The position numbers and the translations under genes are program-made. From positions 1-55,304 of the forward strand of contig CALXXB010000004.1 in assembly GCA_944392525.1 (NCBI GenBank): a stretch of DNA of 55,304 nucleotides, written 5' to 3'. Source of the DNA: an uncultured Clostridia bacterium (GTDB taxonomy: Bacteria; Bacillota_A; Clostridia; TANB77; CAG-508). Numbering within the stretch: position 1 is the first letter of the stretch; every line of letters begins with the position of its first letter. The notes under the pieces are model-generated. The model was not told the DNA's origin. It did no database searches and saw nothing but the letters and a program-made list of their open reading frames with translations. Of this stretch, positions 29,310 to 37,020 are shown piece by piece.

Positions 29310-30290
29310 TTATATTATTACAAGTCCAATTATGCATAGTAATAATGTTACTAGACTAAATACTATAACAACTTTGTTTTCTTTCCATCCTGATAATTCA
29401 AAATGGTGATGTATTGGTGTCATTTTAAATACTCTATTTCCTGTCTTTTTAAAGTATGCAACTTGAATAATTACTGATAATGTTTCAATTACTGGAACTA
29501 ATGCAATTACTAATAATAACAATGGCATTTTCAAATAAAGTGCCATAGCTGAAACCACTCCACCTAAAAGAAGTGAACCAGTATCACCCATAAATACCTT
29601 GGCAGGGTGTAAATTAAACATTAAAAATCCTAAAATTGCGCCTATTACAACACTTCCAAAAATAGATATTTCTTGATGTCCAAATAATATTCCTATAATT
29701 GTAAGGCACGTAATTATGATTGCACTTACACTAGATGCAAGACCATCAATTCCATCCGTTAGATTAACAGCATTTGTTGTTCCTAATATTACAAGTATAG
29801 CAAATGGAATATAAATATATATTGGTAATGTTATATAATCTTTCATAAAAGGAATATATGTTTCTGTTCCTATATGTAATCCATATACTAAATAAACAAC
29901 ATATGCTACTGATATTATTAATAGTCCTAACATTTTATAACTAGGTTTTAATCCCTTTGTATTTTTTAATACTAACTTTTTAAAATCATCTATAAAGCCA
30001 ATTAGTCCGAATCCTATTGTAAGTAATAATATTGGAAGTAGATTATGCGCTAAGTCTCCTTGATTATTTACACTTAAAAATATGTATGCTCCTGTTACTA
30101 CAAGTATCATGGAAATAATCATCATTATTCCACCCATTGTAGGTGTCCCTTGTTTTTTCAAATGAGACTTTGGTCCGTCTTCTCTTTCAATTTGTCCTAC
30201 TTTAAATTTTCTAAGTATAGGAATAATAATCATTCCTAATATAACTGTTACAAAAAATGATATAATTAATAGTGATGTTTCTATTTTCAT
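29310..30290 (-). CDS. mraY: Phospho-MurNAc-pentapeptide transferase MraY
   Basis: Transfers phospho-MurNAc-pentapeptide to undecaprenyl phosphate, making lipid I, in the membrane. About 326 residues with ten hydrophobic segments. Seen are the acidic cytoplasmic loops GFIDDFKK and NLTDGIDGLA, FMGDTGSLLLGG and the histidine motif TPIHHHFELSGW, all diagnostic. I chose the ATG at 30290 because GGAAAGG lies at the right distance; the frame is open to a TTG at 30308 that has no site of its own. It lies between murE and ftsW with a 40-base gap. Confidence 0.94.
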   Translation of the reverse strand: MKIETSLLIISFFVTVILGMIIIPILRKFKVGQIEREDGPKSHLKKQGTPTMGGIMMIISMILVVTGAYIFLSVNNQGDLAHNLLPILLLTIGFGLIGFIDDFKKLVLKNTKGLKPSYKMLGLLIISVAYVVYLVYGLHIGTETYIPFMKDYITLPIYIYIPFAILVILGTTNAVNLTDGIDGLASSVSAIIITCLTIIGILFGHQEISIFGSVVIGAILGFLMFNLHPAKVFMGDTGSLLLGGVVSAMALYLKMPLLLLVIALVPVIETLSVIIQVAYFKKTGNRVFKMTPIHHHFELSGWKENKVVIVFSLVTLLLCIIGLVII

Positions 30291-30330
30291 TGTTCTAAAC
30301 CTTTCCAAAGACAGAAAATAATTCTATCCT

Positions 30331-31803
30331 CTATTTTATTTCTTTTGTTATTTCTTTAACTATTTCTCTCTCATCAAATGGTATTTTTTCACCATTTATT
30401 TCTTGATACATTTCATGTCCTTTTCCTGCAATTACAACAGCATCTATTCTACTTGCCATCTTAATAGCTTCTCTTATAGCTTCTTTTCTATCTAATACAA
30501 CTGAATATTTTCCTTTTGTCTTCTTTATCCCCGCTTCTATTTGATTAGCAATATCTTGCGGATCTTCGTTTCTTGCATTATCTGTTGTAATAAATGTATA
30601 ATCTGCAACCCTTCCTGCTATTTCTCCCATTATAGGTCTTTTACTAGAATCTCTGTTTCCTCCACAGCCAAATACGCAAATCACTTTTCCCCTTGTATAT
30701 ATCTTAACTGTTTTCAAAATACTTTCTAAACTTTCTGGTGTATGTGCGTAATCTATCATAATTGGTATTTCTAATTTATTATCAACCATTTCTGATCTTC
30801 CAGGCACTCTTACTTCTAATAAAGCTTCTTTTATAATTTCTGGTGATATATTAAATTTCTTTGCCACACAAATAGCTGCAAGAGAATTATAAACACTAAA
30901 TCTTCCTGGTATTCCTGTTTTTACTCTTTCATTTCTATCTGTCAATTTCACTTTAAAATCTGCATAAGTATTTGTTACTGTAACATCTCTTGCCATTACA
31001 TTAGCGAAATTATCTATTCCAAATGTTGTAATATCACTTTTTGGAAATAATCTTGGTATCTTTGCTCCCTGAACATCGTCGCTATTTACTATTCCCACTT
31101 TACACATTTGAAATAACTTTAATTTTGATTGTAAATAATCCTCCATTGTAGGATGTTCTATTTCACTTATATGATCCTCTGAAAAATTAGTAAATACTGC
31201 AATATCAAAATCACATCCTGTTACTCTATGAAGTTTTAAACTTTGTGAAGACACTTCCATTACGACAACTTCCACTTTTTCTTCAACCATTTTGCTAAAT
31301 AATTGTTGTAGCTCTAAACTTTCTGGAGTTGTTCTATCATTTGTCTTTATTTTCTTACCATTTATGCAAGTCTCTAAAGTTCCAATTAAGCCAACTTTCT
31401 TACCTGCTCTTTCTAAGATTTCTTTTATCATATATGAAGTTGTTGTTTTTCCTTTTGTTCCTGTTATTCCAATCAATTTAAATTTCTTAGAAGGATTTTT
31501 ATAAAAATTACATGAAACTATTGCTAGAGCTTTTCTTGTATCTTTTGCCATAATAACAACAGTATCAGATTTTACTTTAAAAGATTTTAAGTCGCAACCT
31601 TCTTCTATTAAGATTGCTGTTGCACCTTTTTTTATTGCTTCATTTATAAATTCATGGCCATCATATTCAAACCCTTTTATTGCAACAAACAAATCTCCTT
31701 CTTCTACATTATTTGAATTACAAGCAATGTTTTTTATTTCAACATCTAAACTACCTCTTGCTTTTAATCCTTCCAAGCCAATTAACAAATCTTTTAATTT
31801 CAT
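30331..31803 (-). CDS. murE: UDP-MurNAc-tripeptide synthetase MurE
   Basis: Adds the third amino acid to the peptidoglycan stem peptide. The 490-residue protein shows the ATP loop GITGTKGKTTTSYM (about 113), the substrate region DRTTPESLELQQLF, and MIDYAHTPESLES. The residue-selecting motif is DNARNEDP. The arginine in the fourth position is the one found in meso-diaminopimelate enzymes (usual DNPR), so a DAP-type wall is likely. The gene precedes mraY by 22 bases; murF and murD, which usually lie in this cluster, are not here. Confidence 0.94.
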   Translation of the reverse strand: MKLKDLLIGLEGLKARGSLDVEIKNIACNSNNVEEGDLFVAIKGFEYDGHEFINEAIKKGATAILIEEGCDLKSFKVKSDTVVIMAKDTRKALAIVSCNFYKNPSKKFKLIGITGTKGKTTTSYMIKEILERAGKKVGLIGTLETCINGKKIKTNDRTTPESLELQQLFSKMVEEKVEVVVMEVSSQSLKLHRVTGCDFDIAVFTNFSEDHISEIEHPTMEDYLQSKLKLFQMCKVGIVNSDDVQGAKIPRLFPKSDITTFGIDNFANVMARDVTVTNTYADFKVKLTDRNERVKTGIPGRFSVYNSLAAICVAKKFNISPEIIKEALLEVRVPGRSEMVDNKLEIPIMIDYAHTPESLESILKTVKIYTRGKVICVFGCGGNRDSSKRPIMGEIAGRVADYTFITTDNARNEDPQDIANQIEAGIKKTKGKYSVVLDRKEAIREAIKMASRIDAVVIAGKGHEMYQEINGEKIPFDEREIVKEITKEIK

Positions 31804-31879
31804 AGTCCTAAATCCTTTCGATTATTAATAATCATAGTCAAAAAATCTTGCTTACAATTTCCGGTATATTATACATCTT

Positions 31880-32506
31880 TTATGCTTTTTTGTATAGACC
31901 TTTTTTAGCTTTAATAGCACCTATTACTCCAGCTACTATAACTGCTGCTATTGTTGCTGTAACTAATTGATTCATTCCCATTGATAATTGTAAAGCTTCA
32001 AACACTTTTCCTTGTCCTGGTATAACACTAACCCAAGTAAGTAAATTAAATCCAAAGAATATAATTGCAACCTTAGCTAAAATTGCTAAAATAGATGCTA
32101 ATATATAATTTTTCTTTTTTTCTACATATATTTTTCTATATAAATAAACAAGTGCAAAGTTTCCAAGCCAAATTGCTGGTATCATATAAACTGTATATAT
32201 AGATGCAGTTTTAAAAATAAATCCACTACAAATTGCAGATATACTAGGAAGTGTTATTATTCCTATAATTTTCTTATATCCTTTTAAATTAATTCCTGCA
32301 AATATTAATGCTATATTTACAATACTACCTACTACATACTGTGAATTTGCCGCTATAAAACTTGTTTTTCCAAAGATTACTTGTAATAACTGTGGCACTA
32401 TAAAAGGTGTTAATAATGCTCCAATTGCTATTAAAACAGTTACTACTATTTCAGTTTTTTTACTTAAATCTACTAATTTTAGATCAAAACAGTTTTCTTT
32501 TTCCAT
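31880..32506 (-). CDS. Integral membrane protein of unknown function in the cell-wall cluster
   Basis: A 208-residue protein with about six hydrophobic segments, starting near residues 18-38 (IVVTVLIAIGALLTPFIVPQ), then VGSIVNIALIFAGINL, IIGIITLPSISAICSGFIF, IYTVYMIPAIWLGNFALVYL, ILASILAILAKVAIIFFGF and a C-terminal one. Small loops carry Lys residues and the tail ends KAKKGLYKKA. I recognise the pattern from unnamed clostridial membrane proteins but know no function. It lies between the SpoVD-like PBP and murE in the same direction, with gaps of about 60 and 76 bases, so it may act on the envelope. ATG start behind AGAAGGT. Confidence 0.75.
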   Translation of the reverse strand: MEKENCFDLKLVDLSKKTEIVVTVLIAIGALLTPFIVPQLLQVIFGKTSFIAANSQYVVGSIVNIALIFAGINLKGYKKIIGIITLPSISAICSGFIFKTASIYTVYMIPAIWLGNFALVYLYRKIYVEKKKNYILASILAILAKVAIIFFGFNLLTWVSVIPGQGKVFEALQLSMGMNQLVTATIAAVIVAGVIGAIKAKKGLYKKA

Positions 32507-32565
32507 AAAATTCTACCTTCTTTCTTCCTTCCATACTATATCACACTTTTTTCAAAAAATCCATC

Positions 32566-34552
32566 TTATTTTAGATATATTTTACTTCCTTTATTAACTG
32601 TAATTCCAGCTTTAGGTGTTTGCTCTTTTACATAAGTATTTTCCTTATCTATTTCTTCACTATCTATTTCATATATAGGCTCTAGTCCGTTCTCTTTCAA
32701 TAAACTCTCTGCTTCTTCCAAACTTTTTCCTAAAACATCTGGTGTTTGAATTTTCTCTACTACTTCTTCTCCTTCATCTGTTTTATTTACTTCTAAGTAT
32801 GGTAATATTTCACTAAATATCTGTCCGCCAACAGGTGCAGCAACTCCACCACCTTGATGTCCTCCTTCTCCTGTTGGATTATAAAGTGTAACTAAAACAA
32901 CTGCTTGTGGATTGTCTATAGGAGCTACTCCTAAAAATGAAGTAACATATTTATTGGTATTTACACCATCTTCTGATGTTCCTGTCTTTCCACCTATTCT
33001 ATATCCTGCAACTTTTGCATTTTTCCCTGTTCCTTCTGATACAACTGATTCCATCATACTAAGCACTTTTTCTGAGGTTTCTTTAGATATAACCGTCTCA
33101 TTTTTTTCTACAGGAATATCTGTTATTTCATTTGTTTCACTATTTATTATTTGTTTTACAACTCTTGGCTTTATACTTGTTCCTCCGTTTGCAATTGCTG
33201 ATACCGCTGTTACTAGTTGAATCGGTGTTATTTCAAATCTTTGGCCAAAACTAATTGTTGCAAGTTCTACCGGTCCCACTTTATCTTTTGCAAGGAATAT
33301 GCTTCCTGCTTCACCTGGTAAATCTATTCCAGTTATTTCAAGTAATTTAAACTTTTCCAAATAACTATAATATGTGTCTACTCCTAATTTTTGACCAAGT
33401 CCTATAAAAACAGGGTTACAAGAATTCATTAAAGCCTGCCTCAAACTTTCACTTCCATGTGGTCTATAATATCTCCAACATTTTATCCTAACACCTGCAA
33501 CTTCAATTCCTCCAGTACAGCAAAACTCGCCTTCATTATCTGTATCAGTGATTCCTTCTTCTAAGGCTGCTGATGCTGTAATTAATTTAAAAACTGAACC
33601 TGGTTCATATGTATCTGCAATAGCTTTATTTCTCCATACAGCTTGAAGTGCAGTCGTTTTATCTTGCTGTGACATACTATCCCAATTTTGCTTTAACTCA
33701 TCTGTATAAGGTTCAAATGGTTCATTCAAATTATAAGAAGGATATGTTGCCATAGCTAATATATCACCATTTTGTGGATTCATTACTATTACATTTCCAC
33801 CATCTGTACATTCATTATCTATACATGCTTCTTCTAGATATTTTTCTACTATTGATTGAATATTTAAATCTATTGTCAACACCAAATCATTTCCATCAAC
33901 TGCTGAGACATAATTTTCTCCTTCATCTCCTATCTCTCCACCTCTTGCATCAGTATGCCTTTGAATACTTCCTTTTTCACCTTTTAGCTCATCATCATAT
34001 TTGGCTTCTATTCCATCTAACCCTTGATTATCACTCCCACAAAATCCTATTATTTGAGATGCCAATGTGGAATTTGGATAATATCTTTTTGTATCTTCAT
34101 CAATATTTATACCTGTAAGTATTTCGTTTTCTTCCATCCATGTCCTTAGTTCATCTGTTTTTTCTTTTTCTACTTGTTTTACTATTGTTTCTATTGAACT
34201 TCTTTTAGTTACTTTTTTTAGTACTGTTTCATAATCTAATTCAAATAATTCTGATAATTTTTTTGCTACTTTTTCTTTATCTGCTTTAGCAATATTTCCA
34301 GGATTTACTGTCACAGTTTCAACAGTACTACTAATTGCTAAAACATTCTTACCTGTGCTATCATAAATAGTTCCTCTTTTAGGATTTATAGTTCTATCTA
34401 AGGTTTGTTGCATATACGCTAAATCTTTTAATTCACTCCCCTGTACAAATTGAATAAAACCTATCCTTCCGAATTAAACAAATCAAGATTAAGAAACAAA
34501 TAAATAACATATTCCTCATTTTCCTTTTGTTAGATAGTTTTGTTTCAATCAT
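32566..34552 (-). pseudogene. SpoVD-like class B penicillin-binding protein with PASTA, frameshifted near its N-terminus
   Basis: Transpeptidase that cross-links peptidoglycan. The intact part (from about 34413) has the dimerisation domain, catalytic serine SVFKLITA (in YEPGSVFKLIT), the KTGTSEDG motif and one C-terminal PASTA domain. A proper start with AGGAGG exists at 34552: it begins MIETKLSNKRKMRNMLF and runs through a membrane helix to LICLIR, then the frame shifts. The expected next stretch RIGFIQFVQGSELKDLAYMQQ is one frame over. The extra base lies at about 34466-34471 (AATTCGGAAGG). Without repair the membrane anchor and catalytic domain are separated. A paralogue lies at 37-39 kb. 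Error or decay cannot be told apart here. Confidence 0.85.
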
Positions 34553-34590
34553 AAAAAAACCTCCTATTTAATTTTATTAGGAAGTTTTTT
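34553..34590 (-). terminator. Terminator-like hairpin whose arm contains the pbp ribosome-binding site
   Basis: Minus strand: AAAAAACTTCCTA (34578-34590) pairs with TAGGAGGTTTTTTT (34553-34566), one G-U, loop of 11 bases, with a run of seven T. The AGGAGG in the 3' arm is also the ribosome-binding site for the ATG at 34552. The structure would end the ftsL transcript or hide the start of the next gene. Confidence 0.65.
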
Positions 34591-34611
34591 ATTTATTCTT
34601 TTATAAAATTT

Positions 34612-35109
34612 TTATCTGTTTAATATTTTATCTATAAGCTTTTGAAACAAATTTTCATTATCTTCTATTACTACTTTTTCAGAAGCTGATTCAACATAGT
34701 CTTTCTTTGGTAAACTTACATATATTGTTTGTTTATTTGTTAATTTTTGCATACCTAATTTTTCTTTTGCAAGTTTTTCTATATTAGTCAAATTCAAACC
34801 ATTTTGTATACTAACTTTTGTTTGTTCATTTTCTTTTTGTAAAGAAGCTAATTCCTGTTTTAAGTTTTGTACCTCTGTAAATTTTTCATTTATCTGTGAG
34901 TTTCGGTAACTTATAGTAAGTAATATTCCAAAAATAGCAATAACAAATAAAGTTATTTTCATTTGTTTCTTCTTTTGTTCTTTTGATATTTGTACTTTTT
35001 GTCTTGGTACGTCTTCTACTACTTTTAATTTTCTTTTTTGCTTTTGTGGTTTATAATCTGGCTCTAACTTTCTTGGATTTGTAGTATATTGATATCCACT
35101 TCTTGCCAT
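34612..35109 (-). CDS. ftsL: FtsL-like septum formation initiator
   Basis: A 165-residue bitopic division protein. The first 70 residues are a basic cytoplasmic tail (KPQKQKRKLKVVEDVPRQK). One membrane helix follows (about 71-90, ITLFVIAIFGILLTISY), then a coiled coil outside (EKFTEVQNLKQELASLQKEN) with a conserved KLGMQKLTNKQTIYV end. This is the layout of FtsL/DivIC-type partners of FtsW and PBP. Position between rsmH and a SpoVD-like PBP is the classic ftsL place. Sequence similarity in this family is low, so the name rests on layout and position. Confidence 0.82.
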   Translation of the reverse strand: MARSGYQYTTNPRKLEPDYKPQKQKRKLKVVEDVPRQKVQISKEQKKKQMKITLFVIAIFGILLTISYRNSQINEKFTEVQNLKQELASLQKENEQTKVSIQNGLNLTNIEKLAKEKLGMQKLTNKQTIYVSLPKKDYVESASEKVVIEDNENLFQKLIDKILNR

Positions 35110-35138
35110 AAGTTACCTCACCTCCTTTTCTTTAGCTA

Positions 35139-36068
35139 CTATTTTCTTTCAAAAATTCTAAGTTTAGCACTTTTACTTCTTGAATTTCTTTCTTTTTCTT
35201 CATCTGTTGCTACAATCGGTTTTCTTGTAATTATTTTTCCTAAAGATTTAGCCCCACATACACAATATGGCAAATCTTTTGGGCATGTACATTTTCCTTT
35301 AGCATCAATATAAGCATTTTTAACTGCTCTATCTTCCAATGAATGAAATGTTATTATACAAAGTCTTCCGCCTGGCTTTAGACATTCTATACAATTTCTA
35401 ACAGTATCATATAATGGTTTTATTTCATTATTTACTTCTATTCTAATTGCTTGGAATGTTCTTTTTGCCGGGTGTCCATCATTTTGAAATTTTCTTGGTA
35501 TAGATTTTTCTATTATTTCTACTAATTCTTTAGTTGTTTCAATTTCTTTTTCTTTTCTATATTCACAAATATTTTTAGCAATTTTTCTAGAAAATCTCTC
35601 TTCTCCATATTGATAGATTAGATTAGCTAAATCTTCTTCTTTATATCTGTTAACTACATCTTTTGCTGTAAGTTTTTGTGATTTATCCATCCTCATGTCT
35701 AATTCATTTTCACCTAGATAACTAAATCCTCTATTTCTCTCATCTAATTGATATGAAGAAACTCCCAAATCTAATAAAATTCCATCTACTTTATCTATTT
35801 TTAAATGTTCTAATATATTTTTTATATTATCATGGTTGTCATGTACATAAATGACATTATTAAACTCTTTTAAGTTTTCCTTTGCTGCATTTAATGCTTC
35901 TTCATCTCTGTCTATTCCTATTAACTTTCCGTCCTTAGATAATCTTTTTAAGATTTCTTTACTATGTCCTGCACCGCCAAGAGTTCCATCTACATATATC
36001 CCATCTTTCTTTATGTTTAAACCTTTGATGCATTCTTCTAACATAACTGGCTCATGTTTAAATTCCAA
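35139..36068 (-). CDS. rsmH: 16S rRNA (cytosine-1402-N4)-methyltransferase RsmH
   Basis: Methylates C1402 of 16S rRNA (formerly MraW). The 309-residue protein has EPVMLEECIKGL at the start, the SAM-binding motif DGTLGGAGHSKEIL, LLDLGVSSYQLDERNRGFSY, the substrate-binding insert and the C-terminal ITFHSLEDRAVKN plus a KPI-type tail. All conserved parts are present and length is normal. It follows mraZ in the conserved order but across a 300-base repeat-rich gap. Confidence 0.95.
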   Translation of the reverse strand: MEFKHEPVMLEECIKGLNIKKDGIYVDGTLGGAGHSKEILKRLSKDGKLIGIDRDEEALNAAKENLKEFNNVIYVHDNHDNIKNILEHLKIDKVDGILLDLGVSSYQLDERNRGFSYLGENELDMRMDKSQKLTAKDVVNRYKEEDLANLIYQYGEERFSRKIAKNICEYRKEKEIETTKELVEIIEKSIPRKFQNDGHPAKRTFQAIRIEVNNEIKPLYDTVRNCIECLKPGGRLCIITFHSLEDRAVKNAYIDAKGKCTCPKDLPYCVCGAKSLGKIITRKPIVATDEEKERNSRSKSAKLRIFERK

Positions 36069-36187
36069 TTTTACACCTCTGAACTTTTATAATGCAATTT
36101 CAGCTGGCAATTATAAAACTACCAGCTGTTTTTCTTTATATGTACTTTCTTTTGGTTTTTCTTACGTATAAAATGTTTAATTTAATT

Positions 36188-36344
36188 TCTTTTGTACATT
36201 TGTCTTTTGTACAACTTCATCTTTTGCATATTTTTTCTTCTGTAATATTTTCTTTTGTTTTTTATCTTTTGTATTTTACATTTCTTCTGCGACTTTTTCT
36301 TTTGTAACTTTAAATTTTTATCTTTTGTATTTTTATCATTTGTA
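36188..36344 (-). repeat. Degenerate TACAAAAGA repeats in the mraZ-rsmH gap
   Basis: The 300-base gap between mraZ and rsmH (36069-36369) holds no convincing gene. On the minus strand it has five exact copies of TACAAAAGA and at least five near copies (GCAGAAGA, TACAGAAGA, TGCAAAAGA, AACAAAAGA, TACAAATGA), at irregular spacing of about 14-28 bases. A fragment of an Lys/Glu-rich frame with stops runs through part of it, so it may be a decayed repetitive coding region or a bound, untranslated leader. A 7-bp inverted repeat CAGCTGG/CCAGCTG (36101-36128) lies near its end. Confidence 0.7.
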
Positions 36345-36369
36345 TTTATATAAACTTTTTTATAAAAAG

Positions 36370-36795
36370 TTATATACCAAGCATTGTCATATTTTCTGCA
36401 ATTTCATCAGCAGAAATATTTTCGTCACATTTATCCCATGTAGCTTTATCCCAAATTTCAAGTCTAGTTCCAACTCCTATAATAACAGTTTCTTTTTCTA
36501 AGTTTGCTGCTACTCTTAAGTTATTAGGAATTAAGAATCTTCCTTGCTTATCTATTTCACATTCTGTTGCTCCTGATAAGAAAAATCTTACAAAGTTTCT
36601 CGCATTTCTGTCTGATAGAGGTAATGATTTTAATTTTGTTTCGAAATTTAACCACTCATTTTGTGAAAACGCAAATAAACATCCATCTAGTCCTTTTGTT
36701 ACGATGAACTTATCTCCCATATCTTGTCTTAACTTTGCTGGCATTATTAATCTGCCTTTTGTATCTAGAGAATGCTCGTATTCACCAATTAGCAA
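36370..36795 (-). CDS. mraZ: Transcriptional regulator MraZ
   Basis: A 141-residue AbrB-like DNA-binding protein that regulates the division and cell-wall cluster and itself. It has two swapped-hairpin repeats: [25 protein letters not shown] start and [18 protein letters not shown]. The start codon is TTG at 36795 with GAGGTG upstream. Four direct MraZ-type boxes lie 18-54 bases upstream. It precedes rsmH, ftsL and pbp on the same strand, its usual place. Confidence 0.94.
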   Translation of the reverse strand: MLIGEYEHSLDTKGRLIMPAKLRQDMGDKFIVTKGLDGCLFAFSQNEWLNFETKLKSLPLSDRNARNFVRFFLSGATECEIDKQGRFLIPNNLRVAANLEKETVIIGVGTRLEIWDKATWDKCDENISADEIAENMTMLGI

Positions 36796-36812
36796 TTAGA
36801 TTTCACCTCTTT

Positions 36813-36849
36813 CCACTTTGTCACCACTTCGTACCACTTCTCTCCACTT
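36813..36849 (-). promoter_or_regulatory. Four direct-repeat MraZ boxes
   Basis: AAGTGG occurs four times on the minus strand, with CCACTT on the plus strand at 36813, 36824, 36834 and 36844, spaced 11, 10 and 10 bases, one helical turn. MraZ proteins are known to bind direct repeats of a short GTG/TGG element in their own leader. The array lies just downstream of the predicted start site, consistent with autorepression. Confidence 0.8.
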
Positions 36850-36856
36850 CTCCTAA

Positions 36857-36885
36857 ATTTTAATATAACTTTTTATAATTTGCAA
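36857..36885 (-). promoter_or_regulatory. Predicted promoter of the mraZ cluster
   Basis: Minus strand: TTGCAA (36880-36885), a 17-base spacer and TAAAAT (36857-36862). Transcription would start near 36850, at the edge of the MraZ boxes. Box quality and placement support it. The remaining bases up to the pbp terminator at 36993 are AT-rich with nothing else recognised. Confidence 0.65.
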
Positions 36886-36992
36886 TACTTTTTCTAAATT
36901 TTTTTATATTTTTTTAATTTTTTATATTATCTATAAGCTTGTAATTCTATTTTAATTTAAAAAAATCATATTTTTCTTCTTACTAAAACGCA

Positions 36993-37020
36993 AAAAAAGA
37001 AGGCTTAAAAACCTTCTTTT
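36993..37020 (-). terminator. Intrinsic terminator of the upstream pbp gene
   Basis: On the minus strand AAGAAGG and CCTTCTT form a stem with a short T/A loop followed by seven T. It starts at the pbp stop codon and separates that gene from the mraZ promoter. Confidence 0.85.

Noticed and set aside
36092..36307. A 71-residue plus-strand frame in the mraZ–rsmH gap.
   Set aside because: It is made of Phe/Leu/Ser-rich sequence from the T-rich repeat strand, has no ribosome-binding site, and opposes the operon.
36188..36344. The repeats in this gap as a CRISPR array.
   Set aside because: Units are only about nine bases, spacing is irregular and no cas genes are present.
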